The translations under genes were made by a program, and so were the position numbers. Below are positions 34,471 through 43,198 of a DNA stretch of 43,224 nt, in pieces. Every line of letters begins with the position of its first letter. Positions within the stretch are counted from its first letter, which is position 1. The notes under the pieces are model-generated. The model ran no database searches and was not told the origin of the DNA. It worked only from the letters and a program-made list of their open reading frames with translations. Origin of the DNA: Clostridiales bacterium (lineage in GTDB: Bacteria; Bacillota; Clostridia; Lachnospirales; Lachnospiraceae); assembly GCA_029007845.1 (NCBI GenBank), contig JAQXIP010000045.1, positions 1-43,224 of the forward strand. The letters are read 5' to 3'.

Positions 34471-34671
34471 ATGTCAAAGATTAGTAAGGATATGATTATT
34501 GCTGATATAATCGACATTGACCAGAGATGCATCCCGGCTCTGATGGAAGAAGGCATGCACTGTGTGGGCTGTCCATCCTCACAGGGCGAATCACTGGAAG
34601 AGGCATGCATGGTTCACGGACTGGATGTAGACACTGTTGTCTCTCACCTGAATGAATTAATTGGTGAATAA
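34471..34671 (+). CDS. DUF1858 protein with CxxC motif
   Basis: This 66-residue protein matches the DUF1858 family, small domains associated with redox proteins. It has the segment ISKDMIIADIIDIDQRCIPA, then MEEGMHCVGCPSSQGESLEE, with the CVGC redox or metal pair at about residues 31-34, and ends in a helix. AAAGGAGG lies upstream of the ATG. It has its own promoter and lies between the ferredoxin gene and the convergent MerR gene. The exact redox partner is not known. Confidence 0.88.
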   Translation: MSKISKDMIIADIIDIDQRCIPALMEEGMHCVGCPSSQGESLEEACMVHGLDVDTVVSHLNELIGE

Positions 34672-34706
34672 GTGAAATACATTCCAATTCCGCACATGCA
34701 AACCGC

Positions 34707-34745
34707 AGGGATTGTTTCATCCACGATGAAACAATCCCTTTCTCT
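34707..34745 (+). terminator. Hairpin after the DUF1858 gene
   Basis: AGGGATTGTTTCATC (34707-34721) pairs perfectly with GATGAAACAATCCCT (34725-34739), followed by a T/C-rich tract on the plus strand. The last codons of the convergent MerR gene are part of the stem. Confidence 0.65.
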
Positions 34746-35424
34746 TCGGCTTTTCTTTCTTTTCCCCTGCTGCAGCTGCTTCTTTTTTAAACTTTGACTT
34801 GGAGCTTAAAGATTCCTGAAGCTTCTTAAAGCGCTCTTCCTCCCGTTCCTCCTGCATACGCATCTGGTAGTCCAGCTCTTTTATCATGCGTTCCGATATC
34901 TGGTCACTGACTTCTCTTGTAAAAGTTTCCTGGGATGCCTCCAGGGCATCCTGAATCAGACTGTTCATCATCAATCGGAACTGCCGCATACGATATTCCG
35001 GATCATGCTCCTCCCCAACTGCTTTTGTTTCTTCGCCCTGATTTTTAGGCAGAAGGGAACGGTTACCGTCCGGCTTTTTGGCTTCATCTTCTGTATCTGC
35101 TGCTGCCACTTGTCTTGCCAGCTCTTCTTCCTGTGCAACCTTCTGATTTACTTCATTTTTCAATGTCTCCACACTGTTTTTATCCATTTTACGGATCAGA
35201 TCCGCATTTGGCAGAACCGTTTTTAAGGATTTCAGCTGGAAGCCTCTCTCCTTTAAAAACTGGATATCTTCAAACCGTTTCATATCAGATGCCCGGTAAA
35301 ACCGATGCCCCATATCATTCCGCGGGATATCCAGATCCAGTTCTTCCTCCCAGTAACGCAGAACGTGGGATTCTACCTTTAACCGCTTGGCAGCTTCCGA
35401 TATGGTGTATCTTGTTTCGCTCAT
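34717..35424 (-). CDS. MerR family transcriptional regulator
   Basis: This 235-residue protein has an N-terminal MerR winged helix (TRYTISEAAKRLKVESHVLR, YWEEELDLDIPRNDMGHRFY) at about residues 5-70. A coiled-coil dimerisation region follows, with a disordered charged middle, another long Glu/Arg-rich helix and a Lys-rich end. It has no evident ligand domain, a pattern like the RacA/YhdH-type MerR proteins that bind DNA for structure. GGGAGG precedes the ATG. It lies downstream of dnaB with palindrome B between them. Confidence 0.9.
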   Translation of the reverse strand: MSETRYTISEAAKRLKVESHVLRYWEEELDLDIPRNDMGHRFYRASDMKRFEDIQFLKERGFQLKSLKTVLPNADLIRKMDKNSVETLKNEVNQKVAQEEELARQVAAADTEDEAKKPDGNRSLLPKNQGEETKAVGEEHDPEYRMRQFRLMMNSLIQDALEASQETFTREVSDQISERMIKELDYQMRMQEEREEERFKKLQESLSSKSKFKKEAAAAGEKKEKPKRKGLFHRG

Positions 35425-35500
35425 AATCGTTCCTCCCCTTTTTCTCTTTCATATCAATCTTAAAGCAGATAGAACGTGATTTCAACAAGAACCCGCCGCA

Positions 35501-35771
35501 GATTTCGGCAGAAATCGGAGCCGGGCGGTTCACAGGCTGGATTTTCGCACATGCCATCCGTAGCACAGCACATGCCCTGTATTTTGAAATACACGCTTTC
35601 GCTCAGTTGAACACGTAACGGTACTAAGGTTTTGCCAAAAACAGGCAAAACCAAGTGCCGACGTATTCAAAAGGATATTTCAAAATACAGGGCATGTGCT
35701 GTACTACGGATGACGTGTGTGAGTTTCCAGCTTATGAACCGCCCGGCTTTGATTTGTGTCATTCCGAAATC
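35501..35771. repeat. Long nested palindrome B (271 bp) between dnaB and the MerR gene
   Basis: The left arm from GATTTCGG (35501-35508) pairs with the right arm ending CCGAAATC (35764-35771). The arms share AGCCGGGCGGTTCA, then CATCCGTAG, then CAGCACATGCCCTGTATTTT, with mismatches in between, and close on a core at 35585-35682 with a loop near 35636-35644. The core matches that of element A (6407-6502), in the opposite orientation, while the outer arms do not. No target duplication was found at the ends. It occupies most of the 354-nt gap between the genes. Confidence 0.8.
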
Positions 35772-35778
35772 GGAAACC

Positions 35779-37110
35779 TTAATGCCTTTCCAGGTTTCCG
35801 AATTTTGTAAATTCTGGCAGCCACTTTAAACGCACCGTTCCAGTTGGACCGTTACGCTGTTTTCCGATAATGATCTCGGCTTCACCGGCATGCTCTGACT
35901 CATGGTTATAGTAATCATCACGGTAAATAAACATAACCACGTCGGCATCCTGCTCAATCGCACCGGATTCACGGAGGTCGGACAGCATCGGACGTTTATC
36001 CGGACGCTGCTCTACCGCTCGGCTAAGCTGGGACAGGGCAATGACCGGAACATCCAATTCCCTTGCCAGTGCTTTCAGGGAACGGGAAATATCGGAAATC
36101 TCCTGTTGTCTGGACTCGGAACGTTTGCTTCCGCTCATCAGCTGAAGGTAGTCAATAATAACAAGACCAAGGTCATGCTCCATCTTATATTTCCGGCATT
36201 TTGAACGCAATTCTGTAACCGAAATACCTGGTGTATCATCAATGATCAGCTTTGAGTTTCCTACCGCATCTACACTCTCAAACAAACGGCTCCAGTCATC
36301 GTCCTTTAAATTACCATTTCGAAGCACCTGGGCATCCACTTTGGAATTCATAGCAAGAATACGCTTAATCAGATCCTCCGCAGACATCTCCAGACTAAAG
36401 ATTGCGGTAGAAATATCGGATTTGACCGCCACATATTCTGCAATATTTAGAACAAAGGCTGTTTTTCCCATGGAAGGTCTTGCCGCTACAAGAATCAGGT
36501 TAGAAGGCTGAAGCCCCGCCATCTTGTAATCCAGGTCATAAAAACCGGTGGCAATTCCCGTAATGCTTCCGTTACTTTTCGCTGCCCGCTCAATACTCTC
36601 AACGGCAGAGATGACAACTTCCTGAACCGGTACAAAATCCGATGTGTTACGGTTCTGTACCACATCAAATATCTGTTTTTCCGTCGTTTCCAGTATATCT
36701 TCCAACGGCTCCCGGTTGAGATAACAGGCTCCCTGAATCTCCTCTGTAATCCGGATCAGACGCCGCATCACTGCTTTGTCCTTCACGATCTGGGCATGGT
36801 CACGCACATTTACAGAGATTGGAACCGAATTAACCAGACCACTAATAAACTCAATGCTGTTTAATTCCGGAGGAACTTCCATCTCTCTTAGTTTTTCCTG
36901 AAGTGTTACCAGATCCACCGGTTTACCGGCACTATTGAGTTCCGCCATCGCATTAAATAAGATCTGATACTGTCTCTGATAAAAATCTTCCCCGGTAAGG
37001 ATCTCTGTGGCAATGAGGATGGCATCCTTGTCCATAAGCATAGAACCAATCACCGATTGTTCCGCCCGGGCGCTGTATGGCGGAGTTTTCTTAATTAATG
37101 CTTCCTCCAT
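35779..37110 (-). CDS. dnaB: Replicative DNA helicase DnaB
   Basis: DnaB (DnaC in Bacillus naming) unwinds DNA at the replication fork. The 443-residue product has the N-terminal helical domain beginning PPYSARAEQSVIGSMLMD, the P-loop AARPSMGKTAFVLNIAEY at about residues 208-225, the Walker B/H2 segment GLVIIDYLQLMSG near residue 313, and LSQLSRAVEQRPDKRPMLSD. No intein is present. GAGGA lies eight nt before the ATG. It follows rplI, the typical order, with element E in the gap. Confidence 0.97.
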   Translation of the reverse strand: MEEALIKKTPPYSARAEQSVIGSMLMDKDAILIATEILTGEDFYQRQYQILFNAMAELNSAGKPVDLVTLQEKLREMEVPPELNSIEFISGLVNSVPISVNVRDHAQIVKDKAVMRRLIRITEEIQGACYLNREPLEDILETTEKQIFDVVQNRNTSDFVPVQEVVISAVESIERAAKSNGSITGIATGFYDLDYKMAGLQPSNLILVAARPSMGKTAFVLNIAEYVAVKSDISTAIFSLEMSAEDLIKRILAMNSKVDAQVLRNGNLKDDDWSRLFESVDAVGNSKLIIDDTPGISVTELRSKCRKYKMEHDLGLVIIDYLQLMSGSKRSESRQQEISDISRSLKALARELDVPVIALSQLSRAVEQRPDKRPMLSDLRESGAIEQDADVVMFIYRDDYYNHESEHAGEAEIIIGKQRNGPTGTVRLKWLPEFTKFGNLERH

Positions 37111-37148
37111 AATCGTATTCCTCGTATTCCCTTTATTTTTCCGTTACT

Positions 37149-37323
37149 GTTCAGAGGGTGCGCCTGTATATGTGAAACTTGTACCGTTGCGCTTGCGGAA
37201 AAGGTACGAGTTTCACATATACAGGCATAGCCGGTAACGGCGTAATGAGCAAAATGTCCAGCCAGTCACTTTAACTTTAGCCGGTTTGTATATCTGGCAT
37301 TTTGCGAATTGCACCCTCTGAAC
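37149..37323. repeat. Cloverleaf-like inverted-repeat element E (175 bp) between rplI and dnaB
   Basis: A perfect 13-bp outer inverted repeat (GTTCAGAGGGTGC at 37149-37161, GCACCCTCTGAAC at 37311-37323) encloses two stems: 37162-37185 with 37203-37226 (23 of 24 bp) and 37249-37261 with 37294-37305 (12 bp plus one bulge). This gives a three-way junction. The element is flanked by an exact 19-bp direct repeat, CCTTTATTTTTCCGTTACT, at 37130-37148 and 37336-37354; the second copy carries the rplI stop codon. Confidence 0.8.
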
Positions 37324-37338
37324 GGTCAAATCTTTCCT

Positions 37339-37785
37339 TTATTTTTCCGTTACTTTTACCGTCAGTTCCCCGGTCACCTTTGGATGAAGCCGGATTGGGA
37401 CACGATAGGTTCCAAGTCCCTTGATCGGATCAGACAGCTTGATTTTTTTCTTATCGAGTTCATATCCAAGCTGCTCTTTTGCGGCTACTGCAATTTCCTT
37501 CGTAGACACACTTCCAAAGGCTTTTCCGCCCTCACCGGATTTCATATGAACTTCAATCACTTTATCCTTTAATTCTTCTGCAAACCGTTCTGCTTCTTCT
37601 AACTGTTCTTTGGCAACTTTTTCATTATGCTGGTTCTGAAGCTTGAGATTATTCAGATTCTCCGGTGTTGCCTCAATTCCAAGCTTTTTCTTTAAGATAA
37701 AATTGTGTCCATATCCATCATTTACCTTTACTCTCTCACCTTTTTTTCCTAATGATTTTACATCTTCTAATAAAATAACTTCCAT
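37339..37785 (-). CDS. rplI: 50S ribosomal protein L9
   Basis: L9 is a two-domain 23S rRNA-binding protein of the large subunit. The 148-residue product shows the classical N-domain ([34 protein letters not shown]), a linking helix, and the C-domain ending [16 protein letters not shown] precedes the ATG, which lies two nt after the gdpP stop. Its last codons and stop are part of a 19-bp direct repeat that recurs beyond element E. Confidence 0.97.
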   Translation of the reverse strand: MEVILLEDVKSLGKKGERVKVNDGYGHNFILKKKLGIEATPENLNNLKLQNQHNEKVAKEQLEEAERFAEELKDKVIEVHMKSGEGGKAFGSVSTKEIAVAAKEQLGYELDKKKIKLSDPIKGLGTYRVPIRLHPKVTGELTVKVTEK

Positions 37786-37786
37786 T

Positions 37787-39832
37787 CTACAATTCTCCTT
37801 CCTCTTTCATCTGTACTAAAAGATCTTTTACTTTCCGTTTTGCCTCTTCGATACTGCAATCCTTAAGCTGTGCTCCGGCCACACTTAAATGTCCGCCGCC
37901 GCCCAGCTTCTCCATGAGAACCTGTACATTCAGCTCATCAATGGATCTGGCACTAATGTATATTTTTCCGGAATAATCGGTAAATACAAAGGAGGCTTTA
38001 ATATTGGCAATATCCAGTAATTCATTTGCCACCTGGGCACCAATTACGGTAGGACTTAATGTCCCCTGTGCCTTGCACTCCGCAAACATAAAATGCTCCA
38101 TAAAAAGTTCTGCCCGTCCCACCGCCTCAGCGCGAACCTGGGATTCATGAAGATCGCTCCGCAGCATTTTCCGTATCTTCGTAATATCGGCTCCATTTCT
38201 CCTTAAATATGCCGCCGCTTCAAAAGTACGTACCCCCGCCTTGGTGAGAAAATTATTGGTATCAATCATAATTCCGGCATATAAGGCATCTGCCTCTGAC
38301 GGGCGCAGTTTCAGTCCGTCATTAATATATTGGAGAATCTCTGCTACCATCTCACAAGTAGAAGACGCATACGACTCAATATAAGAAAGCACTGCATTCG
38401 GAATCTTCTCTTCCGTCTGCCGGTGATGGTCCAGCACAACTACTGTTCCCGTTCTGGTAAGGAGTTCCGGACACTCTGTATAACTTGGGCGGTTCACGTC
38501 CAGTACAACTACCAGGGTATGTGTGTCTGCCATCTCAATGGCATGTTCCCCGCTGATAATCACATTCTCTTCACTCTCCAGATTGTCTTTAAACCGGGTG
38601 AGAATCGGTTCTACCGAACTGGTGACTTTATCTACTACAATATAAGCCTTTTTCCCCAGTGCCCTGGCAATCCGGTGAATGCCTACCGAAGCGCCAAAGG
38701 AGTCCACATCACCGATACTGTGTCCCATAATCAGCACTTTTTCTTTGCCCTCAATCAGTTCCTTTAAGGCATGTGCTTTTACACGGGCTTTTACACGGGT
38801 ATTTTTCTGAATCTGGACACTCTTTCCACCATAATACTGGATCCGGTCCATATGCTTGATTACTACCTGGTCACCGCCACGTCCAAGGGCAAGGTCAATG
38901 GCAGCCCTGGCATGGTCATAATTCTGCAGATATTTATCTGCACCAACTCCAAGTCCGATACTGATCGTAACTGACATCTCATTTCCCATGTTAATGTCAC
39001 GTATCTCCTGAAGAATACTAAATTTCTCCGTCTGGAGCTGTTCCAGATATTTCTGCTGGAATACAATAATATATTTATCTTTTTCCAGCTTCTTGATAAT
39101 GGCATCAATATTCTGCATATATTTGTTAATCTTCCGGTCAATTAACGCCATTAAAAGAGACCGGCGCACTTCGTCGATGCTTTCTAATGCCTCTTCGTAA
39201 TTATCAATATACAAGAGTCCTACTACCTGACGCTGGCTCTGAATCTGTTTTTTTGCCTCTATAACTTCCGTTTCATCGAATAAATAGATTGCCACCAACT
39301 GATTTGCCCTTGGATTATCTGAATCCTCCACTTCCCCGGTGATAAAATCCTCTGACAGAATCCGGCGCATAACCAGACGATACTGCTTCTCTTCATGAAC
39401 GATTTCCCGCACAACATCCTGCTCATCTTTTGGCAGGATATCTGGCGTGATATCTGGTATCACCCGGTAAATATTTTTCTTAGCTGCTTTTTCATTTTTA
39501 ATGATCGAGAGAAATTCATTATTTCCCCACATCAGACGACATTCCATATCAATGAGTCCATAGGGAACTTTCATCTCTTTCAGAAGCTGGCGCTGCACCT
39601 GGCTGTAATCCGCTGCATAGCGCACCAGTTCTCCAATAATGGTACTTCTTTTATATCGGTAAAGAACCATGGCAACCCCAAGATAAATTACCAGATAAAC
39701 AAGCATGACCATTCCTGCCTTTGTATCAATCAAAAACATACTGATATCCATACAAACCAGAAGCATGCTTAAAACAATAGGCCAGTTCAGATAATCTCTG
39801 ATCGCACCTGTTAACTTCTCTTTTGGTTTCAC
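37787..39832 (-). CDS. gdpP: Cyclic-di-AMP phosphodiesterase GdpP
   Basis: GdpP degrades c-di-AMP. The 681-residue product has two membrane helices at about residues 14-56, a PAS-like domain, a degenerate GGDEF domain at about residues 175-305, and DHH/DHHA1 phosphoesterase domains from about residue 340: [21 protein letters not shown] and [14 protein letters not shown]. All the metal-binding motifs are intact, so it should be active. It starts with GTG after AGAGGA. It is the first gene of gdpP-rplI-dnaB, an order kept in Firmicutes. Confidence 0.96.
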   Translation of the reverse strand: MKPKEKLTGAIRDYLNWPIVLSMLLVCMDISMFLIDTKAGMVMLVYLVIYLGVAMVLYRYKRSTIIGELVRYAADYSQVQRQLLKEMKVPYGLIDMECRLMWGNNEFLSIIKNEKAAKKNIYRVIPDITPDILPKDEQDVVREIVHEEKQYRLVMRRILSEDFITGEVEDSDNPRANQLVAIYLFDETEVIEAKKQIQSQRQVVGLLYIDNYEEALESIDEVRRSLLMALIDRKINKYMQNIDAIIKKLEKDKYIIVFQQKYLEQLQTEKFSILQEIRDINMGNEMSVTISIGLGVGADKYLQNYDHARAAIDLALGRGGDQVVIKHMDRIQYYGGKSVQIQKNTRVKARVKAHALKELIEGKEKVLIMGHSIGDVDSFGASVGIHRIARALGKKAYIVVDKVTSSVEPILTRFKDNLESEENVIISGEHAIEMADTHTLVVVLDVNRPSYTECPELLTRTGTVVVLDHHRQTEEKIPNAVLSYIESYASSTCEMVAEILQYINDGLKLRPSEADALYAGIMIDTNNFLTKAGVRTFEAAAYLRRNGADITKIRKMLRSDLHESQVRAEAVGRAELFMEHFMFAECKAQGTLSPTVIGAQVANELLDIANIKASFVFTDYSGKIYISARSIDELNVQVLMEKLGGGGHLSVAGAQLKDCSIEEAKRKVKDLLVQMKEEGEL

Positions 39833-39873
39833 GATATTTCCTCTTTTCTTTTAGCCAATACGTCACTTTCTTG

Positions 39874-39902
39874 ATTATACCACAAATCGTATTTAATTTG
39901 AA
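39874..39902 (-). promoter_or_regulatory. Promoter of gdpP-rplI-dnaB
   Basis: On the minus strand TTCAAA (39897-39902) and TATAAT (39874-39879) are separated by 17 bp, 42 nt upstream of the gdpP GTG. Confidence 0.6.
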
Positions 39903-39932
39903 CCTAGAACTTCTCCCCTCATTGCCAAACGG

Positions 39933-40012
39933 GTAACAGTTCAGCCGTGACGAGGTACCTGATATTCGGCATGCTTCCGGCAGCTGTGCGCTCGTCACGG
40001 CTGAACTGCTAC
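39933..40012. mobile_element. MITE-like element D (80 bp) with perfect 8-bp target duplication
   Basis: The 21-bp ends (39933-39953 and 39992-40012, one mismatch) are those of elements A and C. The interior matches the right arm of element A (CCTGATATTC, CTTCCGGCAGCTGTG), so D keeps the right arm and lost the left one and the core. Both sides are touched by CCAAACGG (39925-39932 and 40013-40020), an exact 8-bp duplication. It lies in the gap between gdpP and the divergent DUF3298-type gene. Confidence 0.92.
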
Positions 40013-40123
40013 CCAAACGGTAATAAAACCTTAATAATTTTTCATATTTCTGTAATTGCATTTCCCCTCTGATTATGTCATGATAGGTCTTACAATAAGA
40101 ACATAAAGAAAGAGGGTATTCTC

Positions 40124-41011
40124 ATGATGAAACGAAATGTGATTGCTGCACTGGCCGCGGTGTGCACCATCTGTGCCTGCACGTTTGACGTACCGGTAAT
40201 GGCTGCACCTGCCACCCCTGCTACTACTTCCACTGCTGCAGAAACCGTAAGCGGTTCTGCCATTACTACCGGGGAAGAAACCGGAATCGAGAAAGTGACT
40301 TTCTCCACAAAAACTTACAAAAAAACCTATAAGACAAAAGTAACGGTAAAAAAAGGGAAAAAGAAAATTACCAAAACCTGTCGCTATAAGACGCTCTCTT
40401 ATAAATATCCGGTATTAAAGGCAGAGTCTGATGCTTCTTCCATTCAGAAAATCAACAAGTATCTCGTCTCTGAGAAAAACAAATGGGTAAAGGAAAACAC
40501 CAGTTCCTTAAAACAGGACAAAAAAGATTACATTGATTATGCGAAAATAAGCTATAAATATTCAAAGGAATTTCCTTTCTCCTACTACGGGAACGAGCAG
40601 GCCTATGAAATAACTTATAACAAGAATGGAATCATCAGCATTCTTTGCAGCGGATACGAATACCCTGCCGGCGCCGCGCATGGCATGCCTTATAATGTCT
40701 CCTACACGTTTGACCTGAATACCGGGGAGCTCTTGACTTTGTCCGATCTTTTCTCTGTAAATGACAAGGCGGTTCAGAAATTGATTGTTTCTGCTGCCTC
40801 CGAAACAATCAATAAAAATCCAGTTGAATACTGGGATAATGCCATCAACATCGTCAAGGAATCTGCAAGTATCCAGAACACGAATTTCTATCTGGACAAA
40901 AATGGGGTTGTATTCTATTATGCTCCATATGAATTAGCACCATATGCAAGCGGTACACAGTTTTTTACGGTTCCTTTCACGACAAAAGATACCTTTAAGC
41001 GAAATCTGTAA
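40124..41011 (+). CDS. Exported DUF4163/DUF3298 domain protein
   Basis: This 295-residue secreted protein has a signal peptide at residues 1-28 ending near PVMAAPA, a Thr/Ala-rich linker to about residue 55, and a basic stretch. A region then follows that resembles DUF4163 plus DUF3298 (ISYKYSKEFPFSYYGNEQAY, then PAGAAHGMPYNVSYTFDLNT and GELLTLSDLFS), the extracellular fold shared with RsiV, the lysozyme-binding anti-sigma factor. No membrane segment follows, so it is free or wall-bound. AGAGGG lies seven nt before the first of two ATGs. Confidence 0.82.
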   Translation: MMKRNVIAALAAVCTICACTFDVPVMAAPATPATTSTAAETVSGSAITTGEETGIEKVTFSTKTYKKTYKTKVTVKKGKKKITKTCRYKTLSYKYPVLKAESDASSIQKINKYLVSEKNKWVKENTSSLKQDKKDYIDYAKISYKYSKEFPFSYYGNEQAYEITYNKNGIISILCSGYEYPAGAAHGMPYNVSYTFDLNTGELLTLSDLFSVNDKAVQKLIVSAASETINKNPVEYWDNAINIVKESASIQNTNFYLDKNGVVFYYAPYELAPYASGTQFFTVPFTTKDTFKRNL

Positions 41012-41021
41012 TTGTTTTTTA

Positions 41022-41049
41022 TTGACATCTTTCTTCATTGCTATATAAT
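41022..41049 (+). promoter_or_regulatory. SigA promoter of the TPP riboswitch-thiC unit
   Basis: A perfect TTGACA (41022-41027) and a perfect TATAAT (41044-41049) are separated by 16 bp, directly before the riboswitch. Confidence 0.85.
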
Positions 41050-41056
41050 AAAAACA

Positions 41057-41148
41057 GATATATGGGGAGTCTGCCAAGGCAGGCTGAGAGTAAGCAACTG
41101 ACTTAGACCCACAACCTGATTTGGATCATGCCAACGTAGGGATATATG
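41057..41148 (+). ncRNA. TPP riboswitch (THI element)
   Basis: The conserved thi-box parts appear in order: GGGGAGTCTGCC, GGCTGAGAG, ACCTGAT, GGATCATGCCA and CGTAGGGATATAT. ATATAT segments at both ends form P1. It lies between a strong promoter and a terminator hairpin ahead of thiC, so thiamine pyrophosphate should switch thiC off. Confidence 0.96.
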
Positions 41149-41163
41149 AAGAAGGATTTCATT

Positions 41164-41199
41164 GCGCATATATGCTTTCAGGCGTATATGCGCTTTTTT
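41164..41199 (+). terminator. Riboswitch-controlled terminator of thiC
   Basis: GCGCATATATGC (41164-41175) pairs with GCGTATATGCGC (41182-41193), followed by six T residues (41194-41199), 20 nt before the thiC ATG. This is the expression platform of the TPP riboswitch. Confidence 0.88.
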
Positions 41200-41218
41200 C
41201 ATTTTTAAGGAGGAAATT

Positions 41219-42523
41219 ATGAGAGAATACGCAACCCAGATGGAAGCAGCGAGAAAAGGCATTGTGACGGAAGAATTAAAAATTGTTGCAAAGAAAGAAC
41301 AGATGGAGATTCCGGAGCTTCAGGCTCTGGTTGCTTCCGGAAAAGTAGCCATCTGCGCCAACAAAAACCATAAATGCCTTGATCCGGAAGGCGTAGGTTC
41401 CATGTTAAAAACAAAGATTAACGTAAACCTTGGGGTTTCCCGTGACTGTACCGATTACGACAGCGAGATGGAAAAAGTGATGGAAGCGGTACATATGGGT
41501 GCCCACGCTATTATGGACTTGTCATCCCACGGTGATACTATACCATTCCGGCGTAAATTAACCTCTGAATGTCCTGCCATGATCGGAACGGTTCCGGTAT
41601 ACGATTCCGTCATCCATTACCAGAGAGACCTGAATACATTAACTGCCAAGGATTTCCTGGATGTCGTACGTCTTCACGCCCAGGACGGAGTAGACTTTGT
41701 CACCCTGCACTGCGGCATCACCCGCAAGACCATCGACCAGATTAAAAATCACAAACGGAAGATGAACATTGTGTCCCGTGGCGGTTCCCTGGTATTTGCC
41801 TGGATGAGCATGACCGGGGAAGAAAACCCATTTTATGAATACTATGATGAAATCCTGGATATCTGCCGGGAATATGACGTAACCATCTCTCTTGGAGATG
41901 CCTGCCGTCCAGGATGTCTGGCTGACGCATCGGATGTATGCCAGATCGAAGAATTAGTCCGTCTTGGAGAACTTACCAAGCGTGCCTGGGAAAAAGATGT
42001 ACAGGTTATGGTGGAAGGGCCTGGACATATGCCAATGGATCAGATTGCCGCTAACATGAAAATCCAGCAGACGATCTGCCACGGTGCTCCATTCTATGTA
42101 TTAGGGCCGCTTGTAACCGATATTGCACCAGGATATGACCACATTACCTCAGCCATTGGCGGCGCTATTGCAGCGGCAAATGGTGCAGCATTCCTGTGCT
42201 ATGTCACTCCAGCAGAGCATCTGGCTCTTCCAAATGTAGAGGATGTTAAGCAGGGAATCATTGCTTCTAAAATTGCCGCCCATGCAGCCGACATTGCAAA
42301 AGGAGTAAAAGGAGCAAGAGACATTGATGATAAAATGGCAGATGCCCGGCGTGTTCTTGACTGGGAAGCCCAGTGGGAATGTGCCATCGACCCGGAAACA
42401 GCCAAAGCAATTCATGATTCCAGGAAGCCGGAGTTTGATGATACCTGCTCCATGTGCGGTAAATTCTGCGCTGTCCGCAGTATGAACAAAGCACTGGCAG
42501 GGGAAAAGATTGATATTCTGTAA
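41219..42523 (+). CDS. thiC: Phosphomethylpyrimidine synthase ThiC
   Basis: ThiC is a radical SAM enzyme that converts aminoimidazole ribotide into hydroxymethylpyrimidine phosphate for thiamine. The 434-residue product is the short bacterial form without the N-terminal extension. It shows [20 protein letters not shown], then [12 protein letters not shown] and the C-terminal cluster motif [11 protein letters not shown]. The frame opens at 41162, but AAGGAGG precedes the ATG at 41219, and the earlier part is the riboswitch terminator. Its last 26 coding bases before the stop recur at the window end. Confidence 0.97.
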   Translation: MREYATQMEAARKGIVTEELKIVAKKEQMEIPELQALVASGKVAICANKNHKCLDPEGVGSMLKTKINVNLGVSRDCTDYDSEMEKVMEAVHMGAHAIMDLSSHGDTIPFRRKLTSECPAMIGTVPVYDSVIHYQRDLNTLTAKDFLDVVRLHAQDGVDFVTLHCGITRKTIDQIKNHKRKMNIVSRGGSLVFAWMSMTGEENPFYEYYDEILDICREYDVTISLGDACRPGCLADASDVCQIEELVRLGELTKRAWEKDVQVMVEGPGHMPMDQIAANMKIQQTICHGAPFYVLGPLVTDIAPGYDHITSAIGGAIAAANGAAFLCYVTPAEHLALPNVEDVKQGIIASKIAAHAADIAKGVKGARDIDDKMADARRVLDWEAQWECAIDPETAKAIHDSRKPEFDDTCSMCGKFCAVRSMNKALAGEKIDIL

Positions 42524-42537
42524 AGTGAGACAAAAAA

Positions 42538-43170
42538 ATGAGTACCTATATCAGAAAAAACATAATACCAATTATAATCGAAACCGTATTTATCCTATCC
42601 TGTTTTATTGTTCCAAAGGAATATGTTATTTATACTAATTTCCTATTTTACCTGTCATTACTGGTGTATTTCTGTATAACGAAAGACTTTTCGTTGAAAG
42701 AGTGGTTAAAAAATATGAAAAGTGGAAAACAATTCTGGAAACAGGTAATGATTACAGTGCTATTCTTTATTGCGGCATTTATATTTACAATCATTCTGGA
42801 AAACAGTTTTCCAAACTTCAGCACAGGATCAATAGGGTTAAGAAGAGATAACTGGCCTACTTTGATCCTATTTGCAATATCTACCATACTGCTGCCAGCC
42901 ATTACAGAGGAAACATTCTATCGGAAAAATATGATTTCTTTTCAGAGCAAAGGAATGCTCCTAATCACAACGTTATTGAGCATGTTCTTGTATGCTTTAG
43001 AACATTCCTTAACCGTATGGGGAATATTTTTAACTATGATATGGGCGTTGCCATTAAGTATTTCATACATAAAGACGAAAAATATTTATGTTCCAATGAC
43101 AGCCCATTTTATAGGGAATTTACTCGGAAACGGAATAGATGTTATTTTTACCGTCATTTCGATGATCTAA
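42538..43170 (+). CDS. CPBP family intramembrane metalloprotease
   Basis: This 210-residue polytopic protein belongs to the CPBP (Abi/CAAX protease-like) family. The motifs are EETFYR at about residues 122-127 with the two catalytic Glu, YALEH at about residues 145-149, and HFIGN at about residues 187-191. About six hydrophobic segments are present. It starts 14 nt after the thiC stop without a good ribosome binding site. The base composition is clearly richer in A and T than the neighbouring genes. It lies between two copies of the thiC 3' end, which suggests a later arrival. The role may be bacteriocin immunity, as for relatives, but there is no bacteriocin gene in view. Confidence 0.85.
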   Translation: MSTYIRKNIIPIIIETVFILSCFIVPKEYVIYTNFLFYLSLLVYFCITKDFSLKEWLKNMKSGKQFWKQVMITVLFFIAAFIFTIILENSFPNFSTGSIGLRRDNWPTLILFAISTILLPAITEETFYRKNMISFQSKGMLLITTLLSMFLYALEHSLTVWGIFLTMIWALPLSISYIKTKNIYVPMTAHFIGNLLGNGIDVIFTVISMI

Positions 43171-43198
43171 AGTTTAGATTAGCATAAACACCTTGTAA

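Noticed and set aside
34707-34739. A further mobile hairpin
   Set aside because: It is a single 15-bp stem at a convergent gene end without relatives elsewhere in the window, so a terminator explains it.
35493-35779. Target duplication around palindrome B
   Set aside because: The bases outside GATTTCGG and CCGAAATC (CCGCCGCA and GGAAACCT) do not match, and shifting the borders by a few bases gave no direct repeat.
37149-37323. A tRNA-like gene suggested by the cloverleaf pairing
   Set aside because: There is no T-loop sequence, no seven-bp acceptor stem of tRNA size and the length of 175 nt is far too long.
41162-41218. An N-terminal extension of ThiC
   Set aside because: These bases are the riboswitch terminator hairpin and its T run; AAGGAGG sits right before the ATG at 41219.
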